52,366 nt of DNA from Bacteroidales bacterium (GTDB taxonomy: Bacteria; Bacteroidota; Bacteroidia; Bacteroidales; Tenuifilaceae), in the NCBI GenBank assembly GCA_003818205.1, contig RPRQ01000032.1, positions 1 to 52,366 of the forward strand. The letters are read 5' to 3'. The notes below the pieces were generated by a model that ran no database searches, was not told where the DNA came from, and saw nothing but the letters and a program-made list of their open reading frames with translations. The translations under genes were made by a program, and so were the position numbers. Positions 8,532 through 17,224 of the stretch are shown in pieces; positions within the stretch are counted from its first letter, which is position 1, and each line of letters starts with the position of its first letter.

Positions 8532-9920
8532 ATGAAAAAATATCTAGCAATTTTCTTGCTTCCTTTAATGGTAGCATCATGCGTAAAAGGGCCTAAAGAG
8601 GCTACAATTTCTGGAACCCTAAAAAACTACAAGGATTCAGTTACCTATCTAACTTCTATGGGTATAACTGAAACCATCAAGCTGAATGCTGATAAAACTT
8701 TTACATTCAAAACCACTATAGATAAACCAGTTCTTTATACTTTAAAGGGTGGACGAAAAATCAACTTTGAGTTTTATGTAAATCCAGGTGATGTAACTGA
8801 AATAGCCGTTGATTTCGAAAACATAAAGGATGGGGCCAAATTTACGGGAAAACTTGAGTTAGTTAATAATTATTTAGTTGAAAAAAACCAAATTGTAAAA
8901 AAATATACCGCTGATTTTAAGAAATTATTTGGGCTAGAAAAGGAGCAATTCAATTTAACTTTAGATTCGCTAAATAACGAGCTACTCGAGAAGGCTAAAA
9001 CTTTATCAAATAGCAGTATTGCAGACCTCGAGAAATTCAGCGTTGACTATCTCATTAAAGGGTTGAAAGTAAACTACCCTGAATATAGCGCATATGTAAA
9101 TAGTGTTGAGTTTAATGCTGATAGCGCAGATTATTCAGCTCTTGAGGGGCTAGATTTAAATAATGCGCATCATTTGATGTTTAGCAATTATTCAGAGCTT
9201 GTAAACAAGACAATCATGAATAAATTCATGAAAGAGAATGATGCAAAGGCCATTGAGGCTATGTCTGCAACAGATAAAATCAATAAGATGTTTGCTTTGA
9301 TTGATGCAAATGTTACCAATATTGTAGTTCTTGATTATTTGAAGCAGAATGCCATGATGGAAGATTTATCATATGGCGAGTTCTGGAAGCTAAGCGATAT
9401 CGTAAATAAATTCTTAGCTGAATGCCAAACTGTTGGATACAAGAATATTATCGAGAAGCTATACTATCAGAAGATGTTATTAGCCCCTGGTAAATCTGCT
9501 CCATTGTTTAAGTACAAAGATATTGATGGTAAAGAGTATGCCCTTGAGGAGCTGAAAGGTAAACTTGTTTATATCGATTTTTGGGCAACCTGGTGTGGTC
9601 CATGCCGTCATGAACTGCCTTTCCTAGAAGAGGTAGAGAAAGCATACGAAGGCAAGAAGATCACCTTTATCAGCATGTCGATGGATGATGACATGGTTGC
9701 TTGGGATAAAATGGTGAAGGAGAAAAAGATGAAAGGTTTACAGCTTCATGCTGATGGTGCATGGGCATCAACCGTTGCAAAGGATTATCAAATTAAAGGT
9801 ATTCCTACCTTTGTTTTAATTGATGAGAATGGTCTTATCATTTCACCTGCGGCTCCAAGACCATCATCGGGTGCTGATTTGGTAAACATGTTGGATGAGA
9901 ATTTAGCGAAGATAAAGTAA
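8532..9920 (+). CDS. TlpA-family thioredoxin-like lipoprotein with N-terminal DUF4369-like domain
   Basis: A 462-residue lipoprotein. The signal peptide ends in a lipobox with Cys17 (LMVASC). Residues about 22-110 look like the DUF4369 beta domain common in Bacteroidota thiol-disulfide proteins. A helical middle region follows. The C-terminal thioredoxin fold holds WCGPC (Cys355 and Cys358) and the cis-proline IPTF. Such proteins reduce disulfides in the periplasm, for example in cytochrome maturation or stress repair; the partner is not known here. The ATG follows a long AT-rich leader. A terminator-like hairpin follows at 9942-9970, so it is probably monocistronic. Confidence 0.88.
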   Translation: MKKYLAIFLLPLMVASCVKGPKEATISGTLKNYKDSVTYLTSMGITETIKLNADKTFTFKTTIDKPVLYTLKGGRKINFEFYVNPGDVTEIAVDFENIKDGAKFTGKLELVNNYLVEKNQIVKKYTADFKKLFGLEKEQFNLTLDSLNNELLEKAKTLSNSSIADLEKFSVDYLIKGLKVNYPEYSAYVNSVEFNADSADYSALEGLDLNNAHHLMFSNYSELVNKTIMNKFMKENDAKAIEAMSATDKINKMFALIDANVTNIVVLDYLKQNAMMEDLSYGEFWKLSDIVNKFLAECQTVGYKNIIEKLYYQKMLLAPGKSAPLFKYKDIDGKEYALEELKGKLVYIDFWATWCGPCRHELPFLEEVEKAYEGKKITFISMSMDDDMVAWDKMVKEKKMKGLQLHADGAWASTVAKDYQIKGIPTFVLIDENGLIISPAAPRPSSGADLVNMLDENLAKIK

Positions 9921-9941
9921 AACTATATAACCCTTTTTATG

Positions 9942-9970
9942 AAACAGACTGACCTTGGGTTGGTCTGTTT
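9942..9970 (+). terminator. terminator-like hairpin after the TlpA gene
   Basis: AAACAGAC (9942-9949) pairs with GTCTGTTT (9963-9970), with further pairing of the inner bases GACC/GGT. A T-rich run follows. It lies 22 bases after the stop codon. Confidence 0.6.
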
Positions 9971-9991
9971 TGGTATTGATATGTGTTGTGG

Positions 9992-10083
9992 GTTATCAGT
10001 TTTCTGTTATCGTTAGCCTTTGAACAGTTCATAATCCAAACCCATTGTTTACGACTCACAACTGAAAACTCATAACAGCAACC
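9992..10083 (+). repeat. heptamer-phased low-complexity array
   Basis: GTT-led units start at 9992, 9999, 10006 and 10027, all in the same 7-base phase. After a break, ACTCACA ACTGAAA ACTCATA ACAGCAA continues with a 7-base period (about 10054-10081). It is non-coding and lies between the TlpA gene and the radical SAM gene. Confidence 0.5.
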
Positions 10084-10134
10084 AGTTTTTCAACTTTTCT
10101 TACTTACTTTACAGATATCAATATACTTAACTCA

Positions 10135-11103
10135 ATGCCTTACCCTTGGGGAGACGATCGAAGATTTAATAGCTACGCTAACTATTTCAAACGCACTTTT
10201 GGCGGGAGAGTTCAAAAGCTTACCATTGATGCTGGTTTTTCTTGTCCAAATAGAGATGGATCAGTTGGTTTAGGTGGATGTACTTATTGTAATAACGATG
10301 CTTTCAACCCAAGTTACTGTACCTCTTCAAAACCAGTTCTTCAACAGCTAGAGGAGGGTATAGAGTTTCATGCGGTTCGTTACAAGCGAGCAGAGAGCTA
10401 TTTAGCATATTTTCAGGCATACTCAAATACACATGATTCATTACAAAAGTTAAAAGAACTATATTCTCAAGCCTTATCCCATCCAAAATTAATTGGATTG
10501 GTTATAGGTACTCGTCCCGATTGTGTTGATGAGGCAAAACTCGATTATATCCAAGAACTATCCAAGAACTATTATATCTCCCTTGAATTTGGTGTTGAAT
10601 CGTGTTATAACCGAACACTGGAATCAATAAATAGAGGTCATACTTTTGAAAAATCGGTTTGGGCTATTGAGGAGTCTGCAAAACGAGGAATAAATACAGG
10701 TGCTCATATTATATTCGGTCTGCCCGGCGAATCGAGAGAGGAGATGCTTGTCGAAGCAGAAATAATATCGAAGTTGCCGTTGAACTCTATAAAATTCCAT
10801 CAATTACAGATTGTTAAGGGAACTACGATGGAAAAGCAATATCAAGAAAATCCTCAAATGTTTAATCTTTTCGAGATGAATGATTACCTTCACTTTGTTG
10901 TTGATTTCTTGGAAAGGCTTAACCCTAATTTTGTTGTTGAACGCTTTACGAGTGAGGCTCCACCTAGGTTTTTAGCCGTTGAGGGTTGGGGTTTGCTTAG
11001 AACCGATCAACTACTGAATAAAATAGAGAAGATACTTGAGGAGCGAGATACTTGGCAGGGGAGATTGAGAGGGGAGAAGTCGGGAGTCAGAAGTGAGAGG
11101 TGA
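10135..11103 (+). CDS. TIGR01212/YhcC-like radical SAM protein
   Basis: A 322-residue radical SAM enzyme of the Elp3-like YhcC group. The cluster-binding cysteines are Cys37, Cys49 and Cys52 in the pattern CPNRDGSVGLGGCTYC, which is the spacing typical of this family. The conserved SLEFGVES, HIIFGLPGESREEM and FHQLQIVKGT motifs follow in order. The last 15 or so residues (from about WQGRLRGEK) are encoded by heptamer-repeat DNA and look like a tail acquired by read-through into that repeat. The exact reaction of the family is not established. Confidence 0.88.
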   Translation: MPYPWGDDRRFNSYANYFKRTFGGRVQKLTIDAGFSCPNRDGSVGLGGCTYCNNDAFNPSYCTSSKPVLQQLEEGIEFHAVRYKRAESYLAYFQAYSNTHDSLQKLKELYSQALSHPKLIGLVIGTRPDCVDEAKLDYIQELSKNYYISLEFGVESCYNRTLESINRGHTFEKSVWAIEESAKRGINTGAHIIFGLPGESREEMLVEAEIISKLPLNSIKFHQLQIVKGTTMEKQYQENPQMFNLFEMNDYLHFVVDFLERLNPNFVVERFTSEAPPRFLAVEGWGLLRTDQLLNKIEKILEERDTWQGRLRGEKSGVRSER

Positions 11104-11106
11104 GAA
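11072..11106 (+). repeat. heptamer-phased array overlapping the radical SAM gene end
   Basis: GAGAAGT CGGGAGT CAGAAGT GAGAGGT GAGAAG has a 7-base period. It covers the last codons and stop of the radical SAM gene and runs into the next array. Confidence 0.55.
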
Positions 11107-11198
11107 GAAAAACACAAAACACAAAACACAAAACACAAAACACAAAACACAAAACACAAAACACAAAACACAAAACACAAAACACAAAACACAAAACA
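11107..11198 (+). repeat. perfect heptanucleotide tandem repeat, about 13 copies
   Basis: The unit AAAACAC is repeated about 13 times almost without variation. Since 7 is not a multiple of 3, all frames read through it as a seven-residue peptide repeat, which creates spurious long open frames on both strands. A perfect array this long is a candidate for slippage-driven length change. It lies between the radical SAM gene and the addB start. Confidence 0.95.
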
Positions 11199-11210
11199 AT
11201 ACACTAGCAA

Positions 11211-11256
11211 CCATCAGCCATCAGCCATCAACTAACAACAAACAACCGTCAACCGA
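11211..11256 (+). repeat. heptamer-phased array before addB
   Basis: ATCAGCC ATCAGCC ATCAACT AACAACA AACAACC GTCAACC runs with a 7-base period right up to the addB start codon, which therefore lacks an obvious purine-rich ribosome site. Confidence 0.6.
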
Positions 11257-11257
11257 A

Positions 11258-14140
11258 ATGACTCCTTTTCTAAAACTTGTAGCCGATGATCTGTTCAAAG
11301 AATTTGGTAAGAAGATTTCCAATATAAACCTCGTATTCCCAAACCGCAGGGCATCGTTATTCTTTAACAAATATCTTTCTGAGTTAATCGAAGAACCCAT
11401 CTGGCAACCATCGGTTACGACCATCTCCGATTTGATGTATCGGATTTCGGGGTTAAATCAGGTTGATCCCGTTTCGTTGATCATCAAGTTATATGATATC
11501 TACTCAAAGCAGCTGCATTCGCAGGAAACGTTCGATAGCTTCTACTTCTGGGGAGAAGTAATGCTTGCCGATTTCGATCAGATCGATAAGTATCGGGTTG
11601 ATTCCGATAAACTTTTTACCAATATCGTTGATATAAAGGAGATCGATGAACGTTTTGGCGGTTTCTCCCCTGAGCAGCTGGAGGCGTTAAAGGCCTATCT
11701 CGGGGTAATGACCGATTCAAACGATTCGATCATTAAGGACAGATACCTTTCTATCTGGAGAGTTCTTGGTTCAATTTACAAGGAATTCCGCACACAGCTT
11801 AACTCTGAGGGTTTATGCTACGAGGGGCTTGCATATGGTATTGCAGCATCTAAACTCGATAATCGATCCGATTTTCAGCTGAATGGAACATACGCATTTA
11901 TTGGTTTTAATGCGCTAAATGAGTGCGAAAAATCTTTGTTTAGGTATCTTAAAAAATCAAATCAGGTTCTTTTCTATTGGGATTATGATTCCTATTACAC
12001 CCAATCGGAGGTGCATGAGGCAGCTCTATTTTTAAAGGATAATCTTTATGAGTTTCCTAATAAGTTGGGTGCAAATCATTTCAATAATTTCAGTAATGAT
12101 TCCAAGATTTATCTAATATCTGCTCCATCGGGGGTAACTCAAGCGAAGTTAATTCCGCAAATAATAGATAAGTTGAGGGTAAATACTCCCGAACTAAATA
12201 TCAATACTGCAATTATTTTACCTGAGGAGCATCTTCTGTTGCCTGTTATCTCTGCGCTACCCGAAAATATTGGTGAACTGAATATTACAATGGGTTACCC
12301 GCTAAAGGAAACGGCAGCCTATAATTTGGCAGAGTTTTTAATCAAATTGCATATTAATTCAAGGTCTGATGAGGAGGGCAATGTACGATTTTACCATAAG
12401 GATGTTCTTTCGGTTTTAAACCACCCATACCTTCAAATTATTGATTCAGCAAGTTGTACCTCAATAATTAAAAGGATAAATTCTGAGAATATCATTTTTG
12501 TCGACTCTACCATATTTTCTAGTTCGCCTGTATTTCAGGTTATCTTCACAAAACAAACATCAGGCAAAGAGATTGTTAAATACCTTGTTGAGGTAAATCG
12601 AACGCTTGCAGGTTTTATCAGCAAAAAAACAGAAGATTCAAGTTTCAATAGTAGAATTGAACTTGAGTACATTTATTCATTATACACCAATTTAAACCGT
12701 TTGGGCGATGTCATCGATCAGAATAGCATCGATTTGAGCATAAAAATATTCAGGCAGCTGTTTCGCAAAGCGTTATTACAGGTAAGGGTATCATTTAGCG
12801 GTGAACCGCTATCGGGAGTACAGGTTATGGGCTTCTTAGAGACTCGTACCCTCGATTTTGAGAATATCATAATGCTTTCGGTTAACGATGATGTGCTGCC
12901 TGGAAATCATCATCGTCCTTCGTTTATAACCCCATCGCTAAGGTTTGCATACAAACTACCCGATTACACGCATCAGGATGCAATGTATGCTTACTATTTT
13001 TATCGCTTACTTCATCGTTCAAGTCAGATCTATCTGGTTTATCGTAATCGTGCTGAGGGTTTGACCTCTGGCGAGTTGAGCCGATTTGTGCTTCAGCTAC
13101 TGATGGAGAGCGGTAAGAAAATAGAGCGGATTGATGTTAAGTTTGATCTAGGTATATCAACCCAAGACGCAATCTCGATCGATAAATCGGAGGGGGTTAT
13201 GGGTAAGCTAAACAGATATTTGGCGAATAGCGAGGGTAGTAAATACCTATCACCAAGCGCATTTACTGCTTACCTAAATTGCCCTTTACAGTTCTATTAC
13301 CGATATGTTGCCGATATTCGCGAACCTGAAGAGGTATCGGAGGAGGTTGATCTTCCTGGATTTGGTAAGATTCTTCACGCTGTTATGGAGTTAATCTTTA
13401 GCAGTATTGGGAAAGAAAATATCGAAAGAATAGACTTAGAGCAGTTTGTAAAGAATCAATCAAAGCTGGATCAGCTGATTGATAAAGCCTATTCACAAAT
13501 TTATTTGAAAAAGGAGAAGGAGGATATTCGGTCTTTGCTTGCAGGAAGAAACCTACTTGTACTGGAACAGATTAAGCAATCGATAAATAAGATGCTTAAA
13601 ACGGATATCAAGCGAACTCCCTTTAAAATCATTAAGCAGGAGGAGAAAGTCAATGCAAGCATTCAGTTTACTGGTAATGCTGAAAATCTTCAGCTAAGAA
13701 TTGGGGGTATAGTTGATAGGCTCGATACCGATGGGAATACCATTCGTGTTATCGATTACAAAACAGGTAATGCAAAGGATAAAGGGGTGTTTGCGAGCAT
13801 CGATGATTTCTTCGACCCAAAAAAGATCGATAAAACAAAGGAGATATTTCAGATATTCACATACTGCTATGCGTTGAAACAACAAGAGGGGTATAACGAT
13901 ATTAAGCCTGAACTTTGGTTTGTTCGCAATACAACACCTAACTATATGCCTTGCGTCAATAATATTGAATCGAAAGTTATAACCGAAGTGCAATCTTTTA
14001 ATCGTTGGGAGAATGATTTTGTCGATAAGTTAAGGATTTTACTATCGGAGATTTTTGATACCTCAAAGTCCTTTAATCAAACCACAGATGATAAGGTTTG
14101 TAAAAGATGTGCATATAATTCGATTTGTGGAAAAAGATAG
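11258..14140 (+). CDS. addB: PD-(D/E)XK nuclease, AddB-like subunit
   Basis: A 960-residue protein when started at the ATG at 11258. An upstream in-frame start at 11093 would add 55 residues translated purely from tandem repeat, so I reject it. The N-terminus (NLVFPNRRASLFF) looks like the degenerate helicase-like domain of AddB. The C-terminal nuclease has GKILHAVMEL, GGIVDRL and DYKTG (833-835). Cys675 (NCPLQFYYRY) and CKRCAYNSIC (Cys948, Cys951, Cys957) match the AddB 4Fe-4S staple. With AddA at 4350 it would form the two-nuclease AddAB complex for double-strand-break repair. The stop codon touches a heptamer array. Confidence 0.85.
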   Translation: MTPFLKLVADDLFKEFGKKISNINLVFPNRRASLFFNKYLSELIEEPIWQPSVTTISDLMYRISGLNQVDPVSLIIKLYDIYSKQLHSQETFDSFYFWGEVMLADFDQIDKYRVDSDKLFTNIVDIKEIDERFGGFSPEQLEALKAYLGVMTDSNDSIIKDRYLSIWRVLGSIYKEFRTQLNSEGLCYEGLAYGIAASKLDNRSDFQLNGTYAFIGFNALNECEKSLFRYLKKSNQVLFYWDYDSYYTQSEVHEAALFLKDNLYEFPNKLGANHFNNFSNDSKIYLISAPSGVTQAKLIPQIIDKLRVNTPELNINTAIILPEEHLLLPVISALPENIGELNITMGYPLKETAAYNLAEFLIKLHINSRSDEEGNVRFYHKDVLSVLNHPYLQIIDSASCTSIIKRINSENIIFVDSTIFSSSPVFQVIFTKQTSGKEIVKYLVEVNRTLAGFISKKTEDSSFNSRIELEYIYSLYTNLNRLGDVIDQNSIDLSIKIFRQLFRKALLQVRVSFSGEPLSGVQVMGFLETRTLDFENIIMLSVNDDVLPGNHHRPSFITPSLRFAYKLPDYTHQDAMYAYYFYRLLHRSSQIYLVYRNRAEGLTSGELSRFVLQLLMESGKKIERIDVKFDLGISTQDAISIDKSEGVMGKLNRYLANSEGSKYLSPSAFTAYLNCPLQFYYRYVADIREPEEVSEEVDLPGFGKILHAVMELIFSSIGKENIERIDLEQFVKNQSKLDQLIDKAYSQIYLKKEKEDIRSLLAGRNLLVLEQIKQSINKMLKTDIKRTPFKIIKQEEKVNASIQFTGNAENLQLRIGGIVDRLDTDGNTIRVIDYKTGNAKDKGVFASIDDFFDPKKIDKTKEIFQIFTYCYALKQQEGYNDIKPELWFVRNTTPNYMPCVNNIESKVITEVQSFNRWENDFVDKLRILLSEIFDTSKSFNQTTDDKVCKRCAYNSICGKR

Positions 14141-14188
14141 AAGTCGGAAGTCGGAAGTCGGAAGTCGGAAGTTGGAAGCCAGAAGTTT
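14140..14188 (+). repeat. heptamer array, left flank of the four-helix-bundle gene
   Basis: Seven units of seven bases: GAAGTCG four times, then GAAGTTG, GAAGCCA and GAAGTTT. It begins on the last base of the addB stop codon. The reverse-complement type (CTTCNNN) appears after the next gene at 14616-14654, so the pair is inverted. Confidence 0.85.
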
Positions 14189-14253
14189 ATAGGGTAACTG
14201 TAGTGGGAAGTATTTTAATGAGATGAAAATAACGTCATTAAAAATATATCATT

Positions 14254-14607
14254 ATGGGATTCAAATTTGAAAAACTCATTATTTGGCAGAATGCCATGGA
14301 ATTTGGTGAGAGTATAAATAAAATATCACTTAAGTTTCCAAAGTATGAGATGTATAATCTTTCTTCACAAATTAGAAGAGCTGTTGATTCAATAGCACTG
14401 AACATTTCCGAGGGTTCAATCGGACAATCTAACCCTGAATTTAAGAAGTTTATGGGATATTCGATTCGTTCACTAGCAGAAGTGGTTACCTGTTTGCATA
14501 AAGCAAAAAGAAGAGAATATATATCAGAAGAAGAGTTCTCAAAACAATATGAGACTGCATTCAACTTAATGAATATGATGATAGCTTTTAAGAATAAAAT
14601 TAGTTGA
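14254..14607 (+). CDS. four-helix bundle protein (S23/23S rRNA intervening-sequence protein family)
   Basis: A 117-residue all-helical protein. The order FEKLIIWQNAMEF, then LSSQIRRAVDSIALNISEGS, then FKKFMGYSIRSLAEVVTCLHKA is the signature of the four-helix bundle family first seen encoded in 23S rRNA intervening sequences. The molecular role of stand-alone copies is unknown; some relatives (Avd) bind nucleic acid in diversity-generating retroelements, but no reverse transcriptase is nearby here. The gene is flanked by inverted heptamer arrays at 14140-14188 and 14616-14654, which makes it look like an inserted cassette. Confidence 0.88.
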   Translation: MGFKFEKLIIWQNAMEFGESINKISLKFPKYEMYNLSSQIRRAVDSIALNISEGSIGQSNPEFKKFMGYSIRSLAEVVTCLHKAKRREYISEEEFSKQYETAFNLMNMMIAFKNKIS

Positions 14608-14615
14608 CCTTTTGG

Positions 14616-14654
14616 CTTCTAACTTCGGACTTCCAACTTCTAACTTTCAGCTTG
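14616..14654 (+). repeat. heptamer array, right flank of the four-helix-bundle gene
   Basis: CTTCTAA CTTCGGA CTTCCAA CTTCTAA CTTTCAG CTTG. Read on the other strand these are GAAG-led heptamers of the same type as the left array, so a long imperfect stem could form around the gene. Confidence 0.8.
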
Positions 14655-14722
14655 TTTGAAATTCTCCTAAAACCCTTTGTAAAACCAAGTCTTCGGAGTA
14701 TATTTGAAAAAACCTTCATCGA

Positions 14723-16468
14723 ATGGCACATAGTTTCGATACATATAAAGTTGAACTAATCGATCGGGCTTACCTTCGAAACGATGGCTTTACAACACCG
14801 AGAACAGCTAGAATTCAACTCTTTGATGTTCGAGGAAAAGTAATTGTTGAATATGCTCTTGCTGCACCAATTATCCCTGAAATTTATGAGGCAATAGGTC
14901 GAGGCGAAACGGTGAATTTAGATGAATGCTATCTGCATGGTTTTTCATTAACTGCATGTCGACGTTTTCTTATTCAGGATAAGAATACAGTTGTTAAAAT
15001 AAATGGATTTTCAGCTCGCAACGCAGTTTTTGAAACAGCTTTTAATATTGATCTGTCTTATGGCGAGTTCAATACCGATACTTTTACAGTTGATGGGGCA
15101 ATCTTTATTGGTAAAGAGTTAACGCTGCATTCATCTACCTTTAATACGAACGGTATATCATTTTCAAACTGTTATATAAAGGTCGATAGGTTTGATATGG
15201 TTAAAACCAAGTTCAATGATGGAGAGGTAAACTTTAAGAATACAATTTTTGATATCGGTGTTAAGGATTTTCAGGATGCCGATTTTGGAAATGGGGATAC
15301 TAATTTTACTAATACTGAATTTGGGAATGGTGATGTATCATTTATCAATTCAAGATTTAACGATGGTGATGTTAGCTTTAAAGTGGCGCGTTTTGGGCAG
15401 GGAAAGGTAGATTTCCATTATGCTAAGTTCGGTAAAGGAAATATATCATTTGAACAAACAGAGTTTGGCAATGGTCGCACAGACTTTAGAACGGTTGAGT
15501 TTGGAACGGGCAGAACATCGTTTAATCGGTGTGTCTTTGGTGATGGCGAGGTTACCTTTGAGGGTGCTGAGGCATTATCGGGAAAGGTTTCCCTTAAACG
15601 GGCAACTTTTGGTAATGCAAATGTTAATTTTGACCTGTATCAAGGTAAAGACTCAGAACTTATTTTCGAACGTTCAACTTTTCCTGCTGATGTAAGTTTT
15701 AAAGGATCAATATTAAAAGGCCTGCATTTAGACGAGTGTCAGTTTAACTCAACATTTAATTTACACGTCGATACCTGTGAACAAATTGACTTAACAGGCT
15801 GTACTTTTCGCGATATTGTTGAATTCTACACTCATGGTGAACCTCCAAAAGTAAAAATACTTAATCTCACTGGGATGAGATTATTGGGAATTTTGTACTT
15901 GGATTGGGAGATTAATAACATTAAAAAACTAATCTATAACCAAACCGATACTAGTTTAAGGCAGAAGGCGGAACAATTTCGTATCCTAAAGCAAAACTTC
16001 AATAATTCGGGTCAGTACGATGATGAGGATAAGGCTTATATTGAGTTTAAAAGGAACGAAGCGAAGGCAATTCTAACTGAATCAATTCACAAAAAGAAGT
16101 TTTCCGCCTTGTGGCAACTCCCTTCCTATGGATTCAAGAAATTTGTTTTTGATTGGATGGGGCTTTACGCAACTTCACCTTTACGAGTGGTGTTAAGTAA
16201 TGTTGTAATGATTTTTTTCTTTGCTTTTATCTATACAATTCTACCTTATTTTGCGAATACTCACCTAACAACGATTAACCCTGAGGATACTTTTTTTACA
16301 AAATTCTGGGTAGGAGCCTACTATACAGGAATAACCTATTTTACGGTGGGATATGGAGAAATTGTACCTGTTGGGATATTGAGGTTAGTAGCGGATATAA
16401 CAGCGTTTATAGGTGTGTTTATGATGTCGTACTTTACCGTTGCTTTTGTAAGGAAGATTTTGAGGTAA
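14723..16468 (+). CDS. two-TM potassium-channel-like protein with N-terminal 12-residue-repeat solenoid
   Basis: A 581-residue protein. Residues 164-283 are ten tandem 12-residue repeats of the form F-x-x-G-x-x-x-F-x-x-x-x (for example FGNGDVSFINSR). These probably form a right-handed beta-solenoid related to pentapeptide-repeat proteins, and weaker repeats lie on both sides. The C-terminus has a hydrophobic helix (about 488-512), a pore loop with the selectivity filter TVGYGE (541-546) and a second helix to the end, which is the Ion_trans_2 potassium-channel pore. A linker (about 410-470) is charged and may be cytosolic. The solenoid would be a large cytosolic domain that could gate the channel or bind a partner. 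No cyclic-nucleotide or RCK domain is present. Confidence 0.85.
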   Translation: MAHSFDTYKVELIDRAYLRNDGFTTPRTARIQLFDVRGKVIVEYALAAPIIPEIYEAIGRGETVNLDECYLHGFSLTACRRFLIQDKNTVVKINGFSARNAVFETAFNIDLSYGEFNTDTFTVDGAIFIGKELTLHSSTFNTNGISFSNCYIKVDRFDMVKTKFNDGEVNFKNTIFDIGVKDFQDADFGNGDTNFTNTEFGNGDVSFINSRFNDGDVSFKVARFGQGKVDFHYAKFGKGNISFEQTEFGNGRTDFRTVEFGTGRTSFNRCVFGDGEVTFEGAEALSGKVSLKRATFGNANVNFDLYQGKDSELIFERSTFPADVSFKGSILKGLHLDECQFNSTFNLHVDTCEQIDLTGCTFRDIVEFYTHGEPPKVKILNLTGMRLLGILYLDWEINNIKKLIYNQTDTSLRQKAEQFRILKQNFNNSGQYDDEDKAYIEFKRNEAKAILTESIHKKKFSALWQLPSYGFKKFVFDWMGLYATSPLRVVLSNVVMIFFFAFIYTILPYFANTHLTTINPEDTFFTKFWVGAYYTGITYFTVGYGEIVPVGILRLVADITAFIGVFMMSYFTVAFVRKILR

Positions 16469-16550
16469 GTAGCAAGTGGTCAAGTTAATAAGTAGAAATG
16501 ATGTAAGCGACAATCTCACCGCCTGCTTACTGACAATTCAAAACTGAAAA

Positions 16551-16682
16551 TTATCCGCAGTTGATTTATTAATTGCTGGTATCGCTATTGAAAATGAAAT
16601 GACTTTAGTGACCAATAATGAAAATCATTTTGGACGGATACATGGTCTCAAAATTGAGAATTGGAAAATGCACTTGCTATAA
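16551..16682 (+). pseudogene. 3' remnant of a vapC PIN-domain toxin gene
   Basis: This frame has no start and begins right after an in-frame TGA. It reads KLSAVDLLIAGIAIENEM, then TLVTNNENHFGRIHGLKIENW, then a stop. That is the standard C-terminal third of a VapC toxin, including the last acidic and TNN motifs. The N-terminal catalytic half and an antitoxin gene are missing. It is unrelated in detail to the PIN gene at 7967, so it marks a separate, lost toxin-antitoxin module. Confidence 0.8.
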
Positions 16683-17224
16683 TACGTGGCAAAATCTATT
16701 GGGGCAGATAAGCAAGTTTTGTTACTATCCAGTAGCAATAAAAACTTTCACGCAACGCTTGCGCTAAAGTTTACGCTTACGCCGAAGTTTCAGCGTAGGA
16801 GCACAGCGAAGGCGCAAAGCCGCAAAGACACTAAACTGTCATGTGAGTACAAAGGGTATTGTAATAGAAAAATACAACCGATTGTTCATTAAAAAAGTGT
16901 TTTTTTTAGTTGGGAACTGTTTAAAGAAAATTAGGGTATTTACTTCTCCGCTCAATTAAGTTGTTAATAGTACATAAATAGACACATACAAACACACATA
17001 TTTAAATACTTGAATTTACAGATGATTCAGGTATATTTAAAAGCACTGTAAAATCAATAAAGTGGTAAGAAATAAATACCCTATAAAAACAATTATAATA
17101 TTTTCAAGGATAAACATAGTAGGTCAAAGGAAGAATAGGCAATAGTTATATGCACAGATTTAGCAATTTTTTAAATGGTGATAATAATGAATAAGCATTC
17201 GGGTAATGTTTATTCCAATCATCC
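16683..17224. other. gene-free interval
   Basis: There is no convincing gene. From about 16749 to 16845 it holds GC-richer DNA with recurring ACGC, GCGCAAAG and GCCGCAAAG words, of the kind seen in dispersed Bacteroidota repeats. The rest is AT-rich. A short open frame crossing the repeat has no recognisable protein features. Confidence 0.5.

Noticed and set aside
11107-11198. CRISPR-like array
   Set aside because: The unit is 7 bp with no spacers and no cas genes nearby; it is a simple tandem repeat.
11007-11214. Two long cysteine/phenylalanine-rich open frames on the minus strand
   Set aside because: They are only the translation of the AAAACAC heptamer array, which is open in all frames; no real protein pattern.
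11093-11257. Extended N-terminus of the AddB protein
   Set aside because: The extra 55 residues come from tandem repeats; the family-like sequence begins at the ATG at 11258.
14254-14607. Diversity-generating retroelement (Avd-like protein)
   Set aside because: No reverse transcriptase or template/variable repeat is nearby; the four-helix protein is the stand-alone type.
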